This document shows, piece after piece, positions 1 through 8,877 of a stretch of 64,000 nucleotides of DNA. The notes beneath the pieces were generated by a model. The model worked only from the letters and a program-made list of their open reading frames with translations. It made no database searches and was not told where the DNA came from. Source of the DNA: Bin5 sp965208965 (GTDB lineage: Bacteria; Chloroflexota; Anaerolineae; Caldilineales; Caldilineaceae); contig OZ242384.1 of the NCBI GenBank assembly GCA_965208965.1, positions 3,782,001 through 3,846,000 on the forward strand, in the 5' to 3' direction. Within the stretch, counting starts at the first letter, position 1, and the number at the start of each line of letters is the position of its first letter. The position numbers were made by a program, and so were the translations under genes.

Positions 1-1
1 G

Positions 2-955
2 AATGGCCAGGGAATCGATGACGAAATTCATACAGCATGTGAAGGCCAAGTTTTGAAGAGGTTACCGCGCGATGCTGAACGCGTACTTATCAAGAATTCC
101 ATAAGCCCTCTTCCTCTGCATAAGACATTGACTTTGCTTGAGAAAATCAATTGCTATAAACACTTCGCTGGACACGGACATCTCTTACTGGCTCTAGGGA
201 ATGCCTTGGTCAACAAGATTGGGAATCTCAGATTCGGGCCCGAAGTAGGTGTAGGCAAGATTAAGCACGATATTCCCGTCGTCTCCCCCTGGTTGGCCGA
301 GGTAGGTGGAATGGCCGCTGATTTGCGCAAAGTTCAAGGCTTGGATTTTCCCCAAACGACTCTTCACTTGGGGGACGCCAGAAGTCTTTCCCGAATCATC
401 TCGCCGAATTCGGTTGACGCAGTTATCACCTCGCCTCCCTACCCTAATGAGAAGGATTATACGAGAACAACGCGGCTGGAGTCCGTGCTTTTGGGATTCT
501 ATGAAGAAATGGCCCACCTGAGACGCTTCAAGAAGTCATTGCTACGTTCCAATACTCGCGGTGTCTACGCAGCCGACGATGATGATGAATGGGTTTCGGG
601 GCATAGTGAAATCCAGCGGATCGCGGAAGAGATTGAGGAACGAAGGATTTCACTTGGAAAGACGTCTGGATTCGAGAGAATGTACTCGCGAGTAACAAAA
701 CTGTATTTTGGAGGAATGACTCGCCACCTTGCCCAGCTACGAGGCGTTTTGAAGCCTGATGCCCGCCTGGCGTATGTTGTAGGTGACCAAGCGTCTTATC
801 TTCAGGTGATGATTCGTACTGGAGAACTCTTAGCAGATGTGGCAAAAAGTCTGGGATATGAACTGGTGCGAATAGATCTCTTTCGAACCAGATTTGCCAC
901 CGCCACACTGAGCGACCTGCGTGAGGAAGTAGTCGTGCTAAAGTGGCCGGGTTGA
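2..955 (+). CDS. DNA methyltransferase of a restriction-modification pair, 5' end cut by the window
   Basis: The reading frame is open from base 2 to the TGA at 953-955, giving 317 visible residues, so the true start lies outside the window; a TTG at 53 is only an internal candidate. The key motif is SPPYPNEKDYTR (bases about 430-465), the catalytic S/D/N-P-P-Y motif of N6-adenine or N4-cytosine DNA methyltransferases. The usual FxGxG SAM-binding motif is not visible and should lie upstream, which would mean a motif I-then-IV (gamma-like) order. The C-terminal part would carry target recognition. The next gene looks like the matching endonuclease, so the protein most likely protects host DNA. 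The target sequence cannot be predicted from what is visible. Confidence 0.85.
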   Translation, partial: NGQGIDDEIHTACEGQVLKRLPRDAERVLIKNSISPLPLHKTLTLLEKINCYKHFAGHGHLLLALGNALVNKIGNLRFGPEVGVGKIKHDIPVVSPWLAEVGGMAADLRKVQGLDFPQTTLHLGDARSLSRIISPNSVDAVITSPPYPNEKDYTRTTRLESVLLGFYEEMAHLRRFKKSLLRSNTRGVYAADDDDEWVSGHSEIQRIAEEIEERRISLGKTSGFERMYSRVTKLYFGGMTRHLAQLRGVLKPDARLAYVVGDQASYLQVMIRTGELLADVAKSLGYELVRIDLFRTRFATATLSDLREEVVVLKWPG

Positions 956-1050
956 CGGTATGAAAACCGTTCCTATCGAATGCAGCATGTATCTTACACT
1001 GGCGCTGGAGGCACGTAAACGGGCATGAGCAAGTATGAACAGGTAATTGA

Positions 1051-1836
1051 ATGGTGTTTCAAAAGAACTTCAATTCTGGCAATGTTCGGGTGAGGTTTAC
1101 GCGCGAAGAGTTGGTCGAGGCACACGACGCTTTAGGATTACCTCGGACGAAAAACATTGGGGACATTCCCTACTCATTTCGCTTTCGTAGAGAGCTGCCC
1201 TCTAGTATCCTGGAAACCGCTCCGCAAGATTCTGAGTGGATTATCGTTGGTGCAGGAATTGCCGAATATCAGTTTCGCCTGTCGATGCCAGGAAAAATTG
1301 TACCTACACTGCACTACTACCCAATTAAGATCCCGGACGCAACACCTGAAATTGTCAGGCACTACGCGTCTGGTACGGATGAACAGGCTCTTCTGACTCA
1401 GGTGCGATACAATCGCCTAGTTGACGTCTTTACAGGGTTGACCTGCTATTCAGTACAAAACCATCTGAGGACCACAGTGCCAAGTATTGGCCAAGTAGAA
1501 GTAGACGAAATCTATGTAGGTTTGAACATGCGAGGAACACATTTCGTGCTTCCGTGCCAAGCAAAGTCGAAAGGCGACAGATTTGGAATCGCGCAGGTCA
1601 TGCAGGATATTGAACTGTGCGAGGACAGATATCCAAACGCAATTTGTCGTCCGATTGCGCTTCAATTTGTGGAGGAGAACAATGTCGCGGTCTTAGAACT
1701 GGCAGTGCGTGAAGAAGATGACATTCATAGACTTAACATCGTTGAAGAAAGGCAATACTTGCTGGTTCCTCGATCAGAAATCTCTGAAAGCGATCTGAGA
1801 ATGCTTAAGGATATCGAGCCGACCTACTCCGCTTAA
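1051..1836 (+). CDS. type II-like restriction endonuclease, probably frameshifted at its N-terminus
   Basis: The 261-residue frame resembles a family of ~270-residue endonucleases that I recall beside SPPY methyltransferases. Seen motifs are PRTKNIGDIPYSFRFR, IPDATPEIV, a VDVFTG...NHLRTTVP stretch, and a PD-(D/E)xK-like core with D152/E153 followed by Q170-A-K172 (FVLPCQAK). ATG 1051 is an awkward start with no good ribosome site. A better one, ATG 1025, lies 13 bases after GGAGG (1007-1011) and encodes MSKYEQVIEW in another frame before hitting a stop. A one-base shift near 1053-1057 would join it to VFQKNF, giving the N-terminus expected for this family. The gene may therefore be a recent pseudogene, or there may be a one-base sequence error. 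Confidence 0.75.
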   Translation: MVFQKNFNSGNVRVRFTREELVEAHDALGLPRTKNIGDIPYSFRFRRELPSSILETAPQDSEWIIVGAGIAEYQFRLSMPGKIVPTLHYYPIKIPDATPEIVRHYASGTDEQALLTQVRYNRLVDVFTGLTCYSVQNHLRTTVPSIGQVEVDEIYVGLNMRGTHFVLPCQAKSKGDRFGIAQVMQDIELCEDRYPNAICRPIALQFVEENNVAVLELAVREEDDIHRLNIVEERQYLLVPRSEISESDLRMLKDIEPTYSA

Positions 1837-1885
1837 TCTCGCCGATCAATCCGGTATTTGCCCCAACGATTGCTCCACAATTACC

Positions 1886-2629
1886 TCAATAGGTCGCGCG
1901 CCCACCGGATACATCAAACACCGCGCCCGTAGCAAAACTGCAGGCGTCGCTGCACAGCCACGCCACCATCTCGGCGTTCTCCTCAATCGTTCCAAACCGT
2001 CCCATCGGGATCTTGGCCGTCACAGTCCTGATGTACTCCGGCGTCATTTCGCCGAGAAGATCGGTCTGCACCATTGCCGGAGCCACGCAGTTGACGATGA
2101 TGCCGCTCTGCGCCAGCTCCTTGCCGAGTGACTTGGTCAGAGCGATCACGCCCGCCTTGGCCGCCGAGTAAGCGCAGGCGTTGGCGTTGCCCTCCTTGCC
2201 TGCAACCGACGCCACGTTTACGATCCGGCCTCCTCCCTGCTCCAGCATGAACGGGATAACCGCCCGGCTGCATAAGAAGACCGAATTGAGGTCGGCCGCG
2301 ATGACCCTGTCCCACTCTTCCAGCGGGTACTCCCACGTCGGCAGCGTCGGGCCGGAGACGCCGGCATTATTGACCAGGATATCGATAACGCCCAGCTGGG
2401 CCAGCGTATCCTGCACCGCCTGCTCAACGCTCGCCGGTTCCGTCACGTCCACGGAAAAGGCCGCCTCGAACCCTCGCCCGGCCTCCGTGCCGCGCACTGG
2501 CCCCGGGTCCAGATCCCAAACCGCCACAGCCGCGCCTGAGCCGGCCAGCCTCTGCGCAATTCCGAGCCCAATACCCTTGGCCCCTCCGGTTACAACCGCC
2601 GTCCGCCCACTGAAATCGTATTCAATCAT
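1886..2629 (-). CDS. SDR family NAD(P)-dependent oxidoreductase
   Basis: A 247-residue short-chain dehydrogenase of classical FabG-like type. The cofactor motif TGGAKGIG is at residues 14-21, NNAG at 87-90, and the catalytic set is Ser141 with Tyr154-x-x-x-Lys158 (YSAAK). The C-terminus ends GAVFDVSGG, as in 3-oxoacyl-ACP reductase and sugar or alcohol dehydrogenase relatives. The open frame extends to 2710, but those 27 residues do not resemble SDR sequence and lie over a heptamer repeat, so ATG 2629 is preferred. The gene is divergent from the Gfo/Idh/MocA gene at 2849. The substrate cannot be read from sequence; the context suggests oxidation of a hydroxy group on a small metabolite. Confidence 0.9.
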   Translation of the reverse strand: MIEYDFSGRTAVVTGGAKGIGLGIAQRLAGSGAAVAVWDLDPGPVRGTEAGRGFEAAFSVDVTEPASVEQAVQDTLAQLGVIDILVNNAGVSGPTLPTWEYPLEEWDRVIAADLNSVFLCSRAVIPFMLEQGGGRIVNVASVAGKEGNANACAYSAAKAGVIALTKSLGKELAQSGIIVNCVAPAMVQTDLLGEMTPEYIRTVTAKIPMGRFGTIEENAEMVAWLCSDACSFATGAVFDVSGGRATY

Positions 2630-2675
2630 CTTCAATTCCCTTGACCGCGACCTGCCCTCGTCTGGCGCGCTTCTC

Positions 2676-2706
2676 AACTGACCACCAACCACTGACCACT
2701 GCAGTT
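2676..2706 (-). repeat. tandem heptamer repeat, CAGTGGT-like
   Basis: On the minus strand this reads as successive seven-base units CAGTGGT, CAGTGGT, TGGTGGT, CAGTTGA. A related run (CAGTGGT, CAGAGGT, CAGTGAC) is found on the plus strand near 51900. The run lies in the spacer between divergent genes, just upstream of the SDR start. It resembles the short heptameric repeats dispersed in some bacterial genomes. Confidence 0.5.
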
Positions 2707-2848
2707 CCACTTATACCCCAAGTCGTGGGAAAGTGCTACAGATGAGGGCCGCGCTGACTACCTTTTCGTCCGAAAAACTGTGTTGGTCAGAACCGGTGCA
2801 ATTCAGCTAGAATGCGAGGGGGAATAGCCGCAGCACGGGAGCAGATGT

Positions 2849-3898
2849 GTGAGTAGACTGCGCATAGTCATAATAGGCGCAGGGACAATGGGCCGCCGCC
2901 ATATCGAATATGTAAAAGCAAGCGGCGAATGCCAACTAGTCGGCATCTGCGACTCCGATTCCGGGGTGGCGGAGCTGGCGGCAGAGGTTGAGGCGCCCTT
3001 CTTCCTTGATGCCTTCGAAGCGCTCGATCTCGCCTCTCCGGATGGGGCGATCATCGCCGCTCCCACCAACCTGCACGAAGAGCTTGCCCTTGCCTGCATC
3101 CGCCGCGGCATCGTTCCCCTGGTTGAGAAGCCGGTCACCGCCGCACTCGACGAGGGCAGAAGAGTGGTCGACGAAGCCGCCGCGGCCGCTGTGCCGGTCC
3201 TGGTCGGCCATCACCGGCGCTATCATCCCCGCATCAAGCGGCTCTGGAAACTGGTGAAGAAGGGCGCCATCGGCTCCTTGATCGGAGTCTCGCTCTTGTG
3301 GGCTGTCAAGAAGCCGGACGCCTATTACGACATCGCCTGGCGGACGCGCGCTGGCGGTGGGCCGGTACTGACTAATCTGATCCATGAGATCGACACACTG
3401 CGCTATGTCTGCGGCGAGATAAACAGTGTCTATGCCGCCACCAGTTCGGCTACACGCGGCTTTGAAGTGGAGGATTCCGCCGCCATAACCTTGAGGTTTG
3501 CAGGCGGCGTGGTGGGCTCGATCTTTCTCTCCGACGCGGCGCCGTCACCCTGGTCATACGAACTGACCATGTTCGAGAACCCATCCTACGCCCACGTGGA
3601 CGGCAACTGCGCCTTCTTCTTCGGCACCGAGGGCTCAATTGCCTTTCCCAGGCTGGAGTTGTGGCGCTATCCCTGCGCCGACAACGCCGGCTGGGAGCAT
3701 CCACTCGATCAGCAGCAGCAAGAAACGGACGATGCCGATCCCTTGGCGGCGCAACTGGTCCATTTCTGCCGCGTCATACGAAGAGAAGAGCCGCCTCTCG
3801 TCAGCGGCGAAGAGGGCTTACGAACGCTTGCAGCAACCCAGGCCGTACTGACCTCTGGCAGCGAGGGCATACCCGTTGAGCCCTACCCGCTTGAGTAG
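2849..3898 (+). CDS. Gfo/Idh/MocA family oxidoreductase
   Basis: A 349-residue NAD(P)-dependent oxidoreductase. The N-terminal Rossmann motif is GAGTMG (residues 10-15) and the family EKP motif is at 93-95, followed by GHHRRYHP and a C-terminal alpha/beta substrate domain. The start is GTG 2849; the ATG four bases upstream meets a stop at once. Members act on sugars, inositols and related polyols. It begins a plus-strand run with the molybdopterin protein, MaoC-like protein and PhyH gene, which suggests one catabolic pathway, but nothing in the sequence fixes the substrate. Confidence 0.9.
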   Translation: MSRLRIVIIGAGTMGRRHIEYVKASGECQLVGICDSDSGVAELAAEVEAPFFLDAFEALDLASPDGAIIAAPTNLHEELALACIRRGIVPLVEKPVTAALDEGRRVVDEAAAAAVPVLVGHHRRYHPRIKRLWKLVKKGAIGSLIGVSLLWAVKKPDAYYDIAWRTRAGGGPVLTNLIHEIDTLRYVCGEINSVYAATSSATRGFEVEDSAAITLRFAGGVVGSIFLSDAAPSPWSYELTMFENPSYAHVDGNCAFFFGTEGSIAFPRLELWRYPCADNAGWEHPLDQQQQETDDADPLAAQLVHFCRVIRREEPPLVSGEEGLRTLAATQAVLTSGSEGIPVEPYPLE

Positions 3899-3985
3899 AA
3901 CTGCTCGGCCCCTGGTCTGCAGAACTGATTTCTTTGCACGTTATCGAAAGTGACAGGCCCGAAACAAAAGGAAAGGAGACTCCCG

Positions 3986-6304
3986 ATGGCATACGCAACC
4001 TACATGGGCGCACAGATCAAGCGCAAAGAAGACCCCCGTCTGATCACCGGAAGCGGTTCCTACGTCGGCGATCTGAAACTGCCCGGCATGCACCATGTCG
4101 CCTTCGTCCGCAGCCCCTACGCGCATGCCCGCGTCGGCGAGATCGACGCCTCGGCCGCCCTGGCGCTTGACGGCGTCGTCGCCGTAGTGACCGGTCAGGA
4201 ACTGGCCGCAGACACGGAACCGATGCCTTTCCCCTTTGAGGTCGGTTCCGCTGACGGCGAGGCCAACAGCGTACGTACCCACCATGCCCTCACGACCGGA
4301 AAGGTGCTCCACATGGGAGAGTGCGTGGCCGCGGTAATCGCCTCCGACGCCGCCACCGCCGCCGATGCCGCCGAGGAAGTCTATGTCGACTGGGAACCCC
4401 TCCCGGCCGTCGCCGGGATCGAACAGGCGCTCAAGGCAGATGCCGCCGTTCTTTTCGACGACATGGATAGCAACGTCCAGGAGGTGTGGCGGCGCAAAGT
4501 CGGCGATGTTGATGCCGCCTTCTCCTCCGCACACAAAGTGGTCAGCCAGCACATAACCAGCCAGCGGCTCGCCGCCGTACCCATGGAAGGCCGCAGCATC
4601 GTTGCCGCGCCCGACCCAACCACGGCAGGCCTGACCGTCTGGACCAGCACCCAAGCGCCCCACCTGGTGCGCGGACAACTGGCCGGCGTCCTGCGCATGT
4701 CCGAAAACGCCATCCGGGTTATCGCCCCCGAAGTCGGCGGCGGATTCGGCGTAAAGATCGGCATCTATCCCGAGGAGGTGGTGATAGCCAGCCTGGCCAT
4801 GCGCTACCAGCTTCCGCTGAGCTGGGTCGAAGGGCGCAGCGAGCACCTGCTCACCACGACGCATGGCCGCGGCCAGATAGCAGACTACGCGCTGGCCGTC
4901 ACCGAAGAAGGCCGCATCACCGGCATGAGAATGCGCGTCGTAGCCGACATGGGCGCCTATCCAATTGTGCTGATCATCCCCGAGCTGACCGGATGGATGG
5001 CTGTCGGCGTCTACGACATCCCCGCCCTGGATATAGAGATCGACTGCGTTTTCACCAATACCACGCCCATCGCCGCCTACCGGGGCGCGGGCCGGCCGGA
5101 AGCGGCCTACTACATTGAACGTATGGTAGACCTGGTAGCAAATGAGCTGGGCCTGGATCCGACAGAGGTGCGCCGCAGAAACTTCATTGCCCCCGACGCC
5201 TTCCCCTACGACACGCGTACCACGCTGACCTACGACAGCGGCGAATACGAGAAGTCGTTGGCCAAAGCCCTCGACGTTTCCAACTACGCCTCGCTGCGCG
5301 CGGAACAGGAGCAACGCCGCAGCCAGAACAATGGCAATCTGCTGGGAATCGGCCTCGCCACCTACGTGGAGATTTGCGGATTCGGCCCCTACGAGAGCGC
5401 CGAGGTACGCGTCGAGCCCAGCGGAACGGTCACCGTCTTTACCGGTATCTCACCGCACGGCCAGGGACAGGAAACGACCTTTGCCCAGATTGTAGCCGAC
5501 CAGCTGGGAGCAGACTACGATCAGATCGTCGTCAAGCACGGCGACACCGCCAACACGCCGATGGGCATCGGCACGATGGGCAGCCGCGGTCTGGCGGTGG
5601 GCGGCACCGCCCTCGTGCGGGCGACCGGCAAAGTGCGGGACAAGGCCAAGGAGATTGCAGGGCATATCCTTGAAGCCGCCGCCGAAGACATTGAGCTGAC
5701 GGAAGGGCAGTACCAGGTGCGGGGCGTCCCCGACAAGGCCGTAACCCTCGTCGACATCGCCGCACGCGCCTACAGCGATGACCTGCCAGAGGCGATCGAC
5801 ACGGGTCTCGAAGGCACCGACTACTTCCGGCCCGACCTGGTTTACCCGTTCGGCACGCACGTCGCCGTGGTCGAGGTCGAGCGGGCGACCGGTGGTGTCA
5901 CCATTCGCGAATACTATTCCGTCGACGACTGCGGGCCGCGCATCAGCCCCAAACTGGTCGACGGCCAGGTCCACGGCGGCCTTGCCCAGGGCATCGCCCA
6001 AGCGCTTTTGGAAGAGGTCGTATACAGTGAGGAAGGTCAGCTGCTGACGGGTACGCTGATGGACTATGCCATCCCCAAAGCCGGGCAGTTCCCACGCTTC
6101 GTGACCGATTCAACCGTAACCAATACGCCCCATAACCCGCTAGGCGCAAAGGGTATCGGTGAAGCCGCCACCATCGGTTCCACGCCTGCCATCGCCAACG
6201 CCGTCATGGACGCCCTCAAGCCGCTGGGCGTACACCATCTCGACATGCCCTTGACACCCGAGAAGATCTGGCAAGCAATTAACTCGAACGGGCCCGCCGC
6301 CTGA
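3986..6304 (+). CDS. xanthine dehydrogenase/CoxL-like molybdopterin-binding large subunit
   Basis: A 772-residue protein of the molybdenum hydroxylase large-subunit family. It starts at ATG 3986 behind a clear AAAGGAAAGGAGA ribosome site. The N-terminus (KRKEDPRLITGSGSYVGD) is typical. A loop AYRGAGRPEAAY near residue 363 takes the place of the AYxCSFR loop of form I CO dehydrogenase, so CO oxidation is unlikely. A GIGE motif near residue 722 supplies the expected catalytic glutamate. Such enzymes hydroxylate aldehydes, N-heterocycles or other carbon centres. They normally work with a 2Fe-2S small subunit and an FAD medium subunit, and neither is nearby. It lies in a run with MaoC-like and PhyH genes. 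Confidence 0.92.
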   Translation: MAYATYMGAQIKRKEDPRLITGSGSYVGDLKLPGMHHVAFVRSPYAHARVGEIDASAALALDGVVAVVTGQELAADTEPMPFPFEVGSADGEANSVRTHHALTTGKVLHMGECVAAVIASDAATAADAAEEVYVDWEPLPAVAGIEQALKADAAVLFDDMDSNVQEVWRRKVGDVDAAFSSAHKVVSQHITSQRLAAVPMEGRSIVAAPDPTTAGLTVWTSTQAPHLVRGQLAGVLRMSENAIRVIAPEVGGGFGVKIGIYPEEVVIASLAMRYQLPLSWVEGRSEHLLTTTHGRGQIADYALAVTEEGRITGMRMRVVADMGAYPIVLIIPELTGWMAVGVYDIPALDIEIDCVFTNTTPIAAYRGAGRPEAAYYIERMVDLVANELGLDPTEVRRRNFIAPDAFPYDTRTTLTYDSGEYEKSLAKALDVSNYASLRAEQEQRRSQNNGNLLGIGLATYVEICGFGPYESAEVRVEPSGTVTVFTGISPHGQGQETTFAQIVADQLGADYDQIVVKHGDTANTPMGIGTMGSRGLAVGGTALVRATGKVRDKAKEIAGHILEAAAEDIELTEGQYQVRGVPDKAVTLVDIAARAYSDDLPEAIDTGLEGTDYFRPDLVYPFGTHVAVVEVERATGGVTIREYYSVDDCGPRISPKLVDGQVHGGLAQGIAQALLEEVVYSEEGQLLTGTLMDYAIPKAGQFPRFVTDSTVTNTPHNPLGAKGIGEAATIGSTPAIANAVMDALKPLGVHHLDMPLTPEKIWQAINSNGPAA

Positions 6305-6337
6305 ACGGCGACGATCAGAGGAGAGAGGAGAACCAGG

Positions 6338-6772
6338 GTGAGCAGCTTCCACGTGGACATTGGCGACAGCGTTTCTTTCAGCAAGACCGTCGGCGAGAGC
6401 GACGTCTATCTCTTCGCCGGCATCACCGGTGATCTGGCGCCGAACCACGTCGACGAAGAGTACATGAAACGCTCCAGCTACGGTACCCGTATCGCCCACG
6501 GCGCGCTCCTCATCGGCTATATGTCCACCGCCTCATCCATGGCGATCGCAGACTCTCGCAGCAGCGACGAGGAGACGCCTGTCTCCCTGGGGTACGATCG
6601 CATCCGCTTTCTCGCTCCGGTCTTCCTGGGCGACACGATCACCGTTCACTACGAAATCGTTGCAATTGACCAGGAGCGCAGACGGTCCGTATCCGACATA
6701 CGCGTCACCAATCAGTCCGGCACCTTAGTTGCCGTAGCCCAGCACATCCTCAAATGGGTGGCGAACAGGTAG
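6338..6772 (+). CDS. MaoC-like hotdog-fold dehydratase
   Basis: A 144-residue single hotdog-domain protein starting at GTG 6338 behind GAGAGGAGAACCAGG. The sequence FAGITGDLAPNHVDEEY contains the Asp and His positions of the MaoC/(R)-specific enoyl-CoA hydratase motif, followed by IAHGALLIGY, another family hallmark. Members hydrate enoyl thioesters or dehydrate hydroxyacyl-CoAs. It sits 33 bases after the molybdopterin subunit and 16 before a PhyH gene, so the three are probably co-transcribed. The substrate chain cannot be inferred. Confidence 0.88.
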   Translation: MSSFHVDIGDSVSFSKTVGESDVYLFAGITGDLAPNHVDEEYMKRSSYGTRIAHGALLIGYMSTASSMAIADSRSSDEETPVSLGYDRIRFLAPVFLGDTITVHYEIVAIDQERRRSVSDIRVTNQSGTLVAVAQHILKWVANR

Positions 6773-6788
6773 AGAAGAGAGGGGTACT

Positions 6789-7532
6789 ATGAATCAGGAA
6801 TGGCGCAAACAGATCGAGGAAACCGCTGTACTGAATCTTGGCCAGGTTCTGGAAGGCGAGGAGTTGGACCACTTTCGCAGCATGTTCGACACGGATCGCT
6901 CCGACTACCCCTACTTCTGGCGCGCCTACGGCCATCACCAGGTCGCCAACTACGATGCGCTGATCACCACCCCGCGCTTCGACGAGCTGATTCGTCATCC
7001 GCGCATCCTGCCCGTAATCGAAGAACTGATGGGGGGTCCCGTCTGCTTCGGCGAAATCGGCTTGCGCTATATGGGCCCCTACGACGGCCAGCTTCACCGC
7101 GGATGGCATCGCGACAAACCGCACTGGCCCGACCACCCTCTGCGCATGGACTATATTCAGCTGATGGTCTACCTGACCGACGTCGACGAGAGCACGCACT
7201 GCATCTCCTTCTCGCCCGAGTCGATCGACCAGCCCGTACTCAAGGACCAGCAGGCCCAACTGGACCGCGGCGGCATCTACGACCTCCACGGTCCGGCCGG
7301 GACCTGCGCCCTCTTCAACGTCGCTGCCTTGCACACCGCCACAACCCGCCCTACCATCTCAGAACGCAAGACAGTTCAGATCTACTACGGACACCGTGAC
7401 AGAGCCCCTCTTGCCAACGACTCCGGCATTCCCGCACCTCTGTGGCGCGATCACCCGGACGCAGAAACACGGGCCTTCTACGGAGTCTTGAACCAGCGTA
7501 CCAAACTCTATATGGCTGCCTTTGGCAACTGA
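6789..7532 (+). CDS. phytanoyl-CoA dioxygenase (PhyH) family protein
   Basis: A 247-residue Fe(II)/2-oxoglutarate dioxygenase-like protein. The facial triad is seen as H-R-D within GWHRDKPHW (first His and Asp) and a distal His in AALHTATTR, followed by the ERKTVQIYYGHR strand expected to bind 2-oxoglutarate. It starts at ATG 6789 after AGAGAGGGG. PhyH relatives hydroxylate or demethylate small molecules, and few are linked to phytanoyl-CoA. It is the last gene of the plus-strand run and converges on the Gfo/Idh/MocA gene, 11 bases apart. Confidence 0.9.
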   Translation: MNQEWRKQIEETAVLNLGQVLEGEELDHFRSMFDTDRSDYPYFWRAYGHHQVANYDALITTPRFDELIRHPRILPVIEELMGGPVCFGEIGLRYMGPYDGQLHRGWHRDKPHWPDHPLRMDYIQLMVYLTDVDESTHCISFSPESIDQPVLKDQQAQLDRGGIYDLHGPAGTCALFNVAALHTATTRPTISERKTVQIYYGHRDRAPLANDSGIPAPLWRDHPDAETRAFYGVLNQRTKLYMAAFGN

Positions 7533-7543
7533 TCAAACCTGCT

Positions 7544-8644
7544 TCAGACCGGGCTGATCTCCCGGCAGCGCTCCAGAATCTCCACCTGCCGCCGCACACT
7601 GGCCGCCGAAATCGCCGCTTGTTCCCCTGTGCGGATGGTCGTAAAGATGTCCTCATAGAGACTGAACATGCCCGTGAAGAAATTGAACTCGGGCGTGAAA
7701 GTCTCCTCTTTCCAGGGCAGCGTTTCGCTGTTGTAGCTGCGGTCCGGGGTCGGCTTCGTGTCCAGCACGAGCGGCGGCGCCTCTTCCGGATCGAAATACT
7801 TCCAGTTGACCGTGCGCCGGTCCGCGCTCACGAGCGTCCCCTGCGTTCCCATCACCAGCCACGCGTCCTGCGGATAGGCGCAGCAGTTGGTCATCTCCAC
7901 GTCGATGACAGGTCCGTCGTTCGGCTTGATGACCAGCTTGACGTGGCTCTCCGCGTCCCCGGCAAACAGGGGCGTCGTCTCCATCTGGCAGAAGATCTCC
8001 GGGTTGGGATCGTCGAAAAAGTGAATCGCCCAGTCGATTGAGTGAGCACCCTTGTTGTTCAGGTCCCCGCCGCCGTATTTCTTGAGCGTCTGCCAGTCCC
8101 AGCGCCTGCGAAAGCCGTTGCCGGTAATCCGCATCTGCACGATGCGACCCAAGACGCCTGAATCGACCACCTCCTTCACCTTCAGGAAGTCGGCGTGATA
8201 GCGGTAATTCTGATTGACGGTCAGAAGCATCCCCGTCTCTTCGGCCACTGCGATCATTTCGTCAACACCGGCCAGAGTAGGTGCCATCGGCTTCTCGACA
8301 ATGACATGCTTCCCGGCCTGCATCGCCGCGGAAGCGTCGCTCACGTGCAGCTGGCTGGGCGTTGCGACGACGAGCAGCTCCACTGCCTTGTCGGCGATGA
8401 TCTCATCGATGTCTGAGTAGGCCAGGCAGTCAAACCGTTCAATCGCCTCCTCCTGGCGGGCGGAATCCGGATCGCATACCGCCGTGACTCTGAACTTTTC
8501 ACCGATCTGGGCCAGGACGTTTGCGTGGATGCCCCAGCCGCTTCGACCCAATCCGCTGATTCCGATTCTCAAGGGCTCGTCCGAGGTTCCGGTCTGAGTA
8601 CCGTTGCCCGTTTCCATGCCACTCTTCGGCGTAGACTCTGCCAT
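7544..8644 (-). CDS. Gfo/Idh/MocA family oxidoreductase
   Basis: A 366-residue NAD(P)-dependent oxidoreductase. After about 24 residues of Ser/Thr/Gly-rich leader comes the Rossmann motif GISGLGRSGWG, then EKP in IVEKPMAPTLAG, and NQNYRYHADF in the substrate domain. The start ATG 8644 has an AAAGGAAG ribosome site, so the unusual leader is probably translated. The substrate is likely a sugar or polyol derivative, as for the family. It converges on the PhyH gene at 6789-7532. Confidence 0.9.
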   Translation of the reverse strand: MAESTPKSGMETGNGTQTGTSDEPLRIGISGLGRSGWGIHANVLAQIGEKFRVTAVCDPDSARQEEAIERFDCLAYSDIDEIIADKAVELLVVATPSQLHVSDASAAMQAGKHVIVEKPMAPTLAGVDEMIAVAEETGMLLTVNQNYRYHADFLKVKEVVDSGVLGRIVQMRITGNGFRRRWDWQTLKKYGGGDLNNKGAHSIDWAIHFFDDPNPEIFCQMETTPLFAGDAESHVKLVIKPNDGPVIDVEMTNCCAYPQDAWLVMGTQGTLVSADRRTVNWKYFDPEEAPPLVLDTKPTPDRSYNSETLPWKEETFTPEFNFFTGMFSLYEDIFTTIRTGEQAAISAASVRRQVEILERCREISPV

Positions 8645-8877
8645 GTCAGGCTTCCTTTCTGCGAGTGATTAGTACGGCCAAGAGGCGTTCGGGCTTTCAA
8701 ACGCCGCCAAACCATTTGGTTCTGAGGTGGAGTGAATGTCATGCTACAATGGCCATTCGGACATCCGCACAAGCATAGCAGAAAGTCCGTTTAAGTCGTA
8801 AAGTCGCAAGCCTAATGTTGCCCGTCTGGCTATTTTCATTCGGAGGTCAAGAGAGTTCCTGTTTTTCCTTTCTCCCC

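Noticed and set aside
3941..5314. A 457-codon open frame antisense to the molybdopterin subunit
   Set aside because: Mirror of a strongly supported gene in high-G+C sequence; Gly/Val/His-rich with no motif.
3986..6304. An aerobic carbon monoxide dehydrogenase
   Set aside because: The form I active-site loop AYxCSFR is absent and no CoxM or CoxS genes are near.
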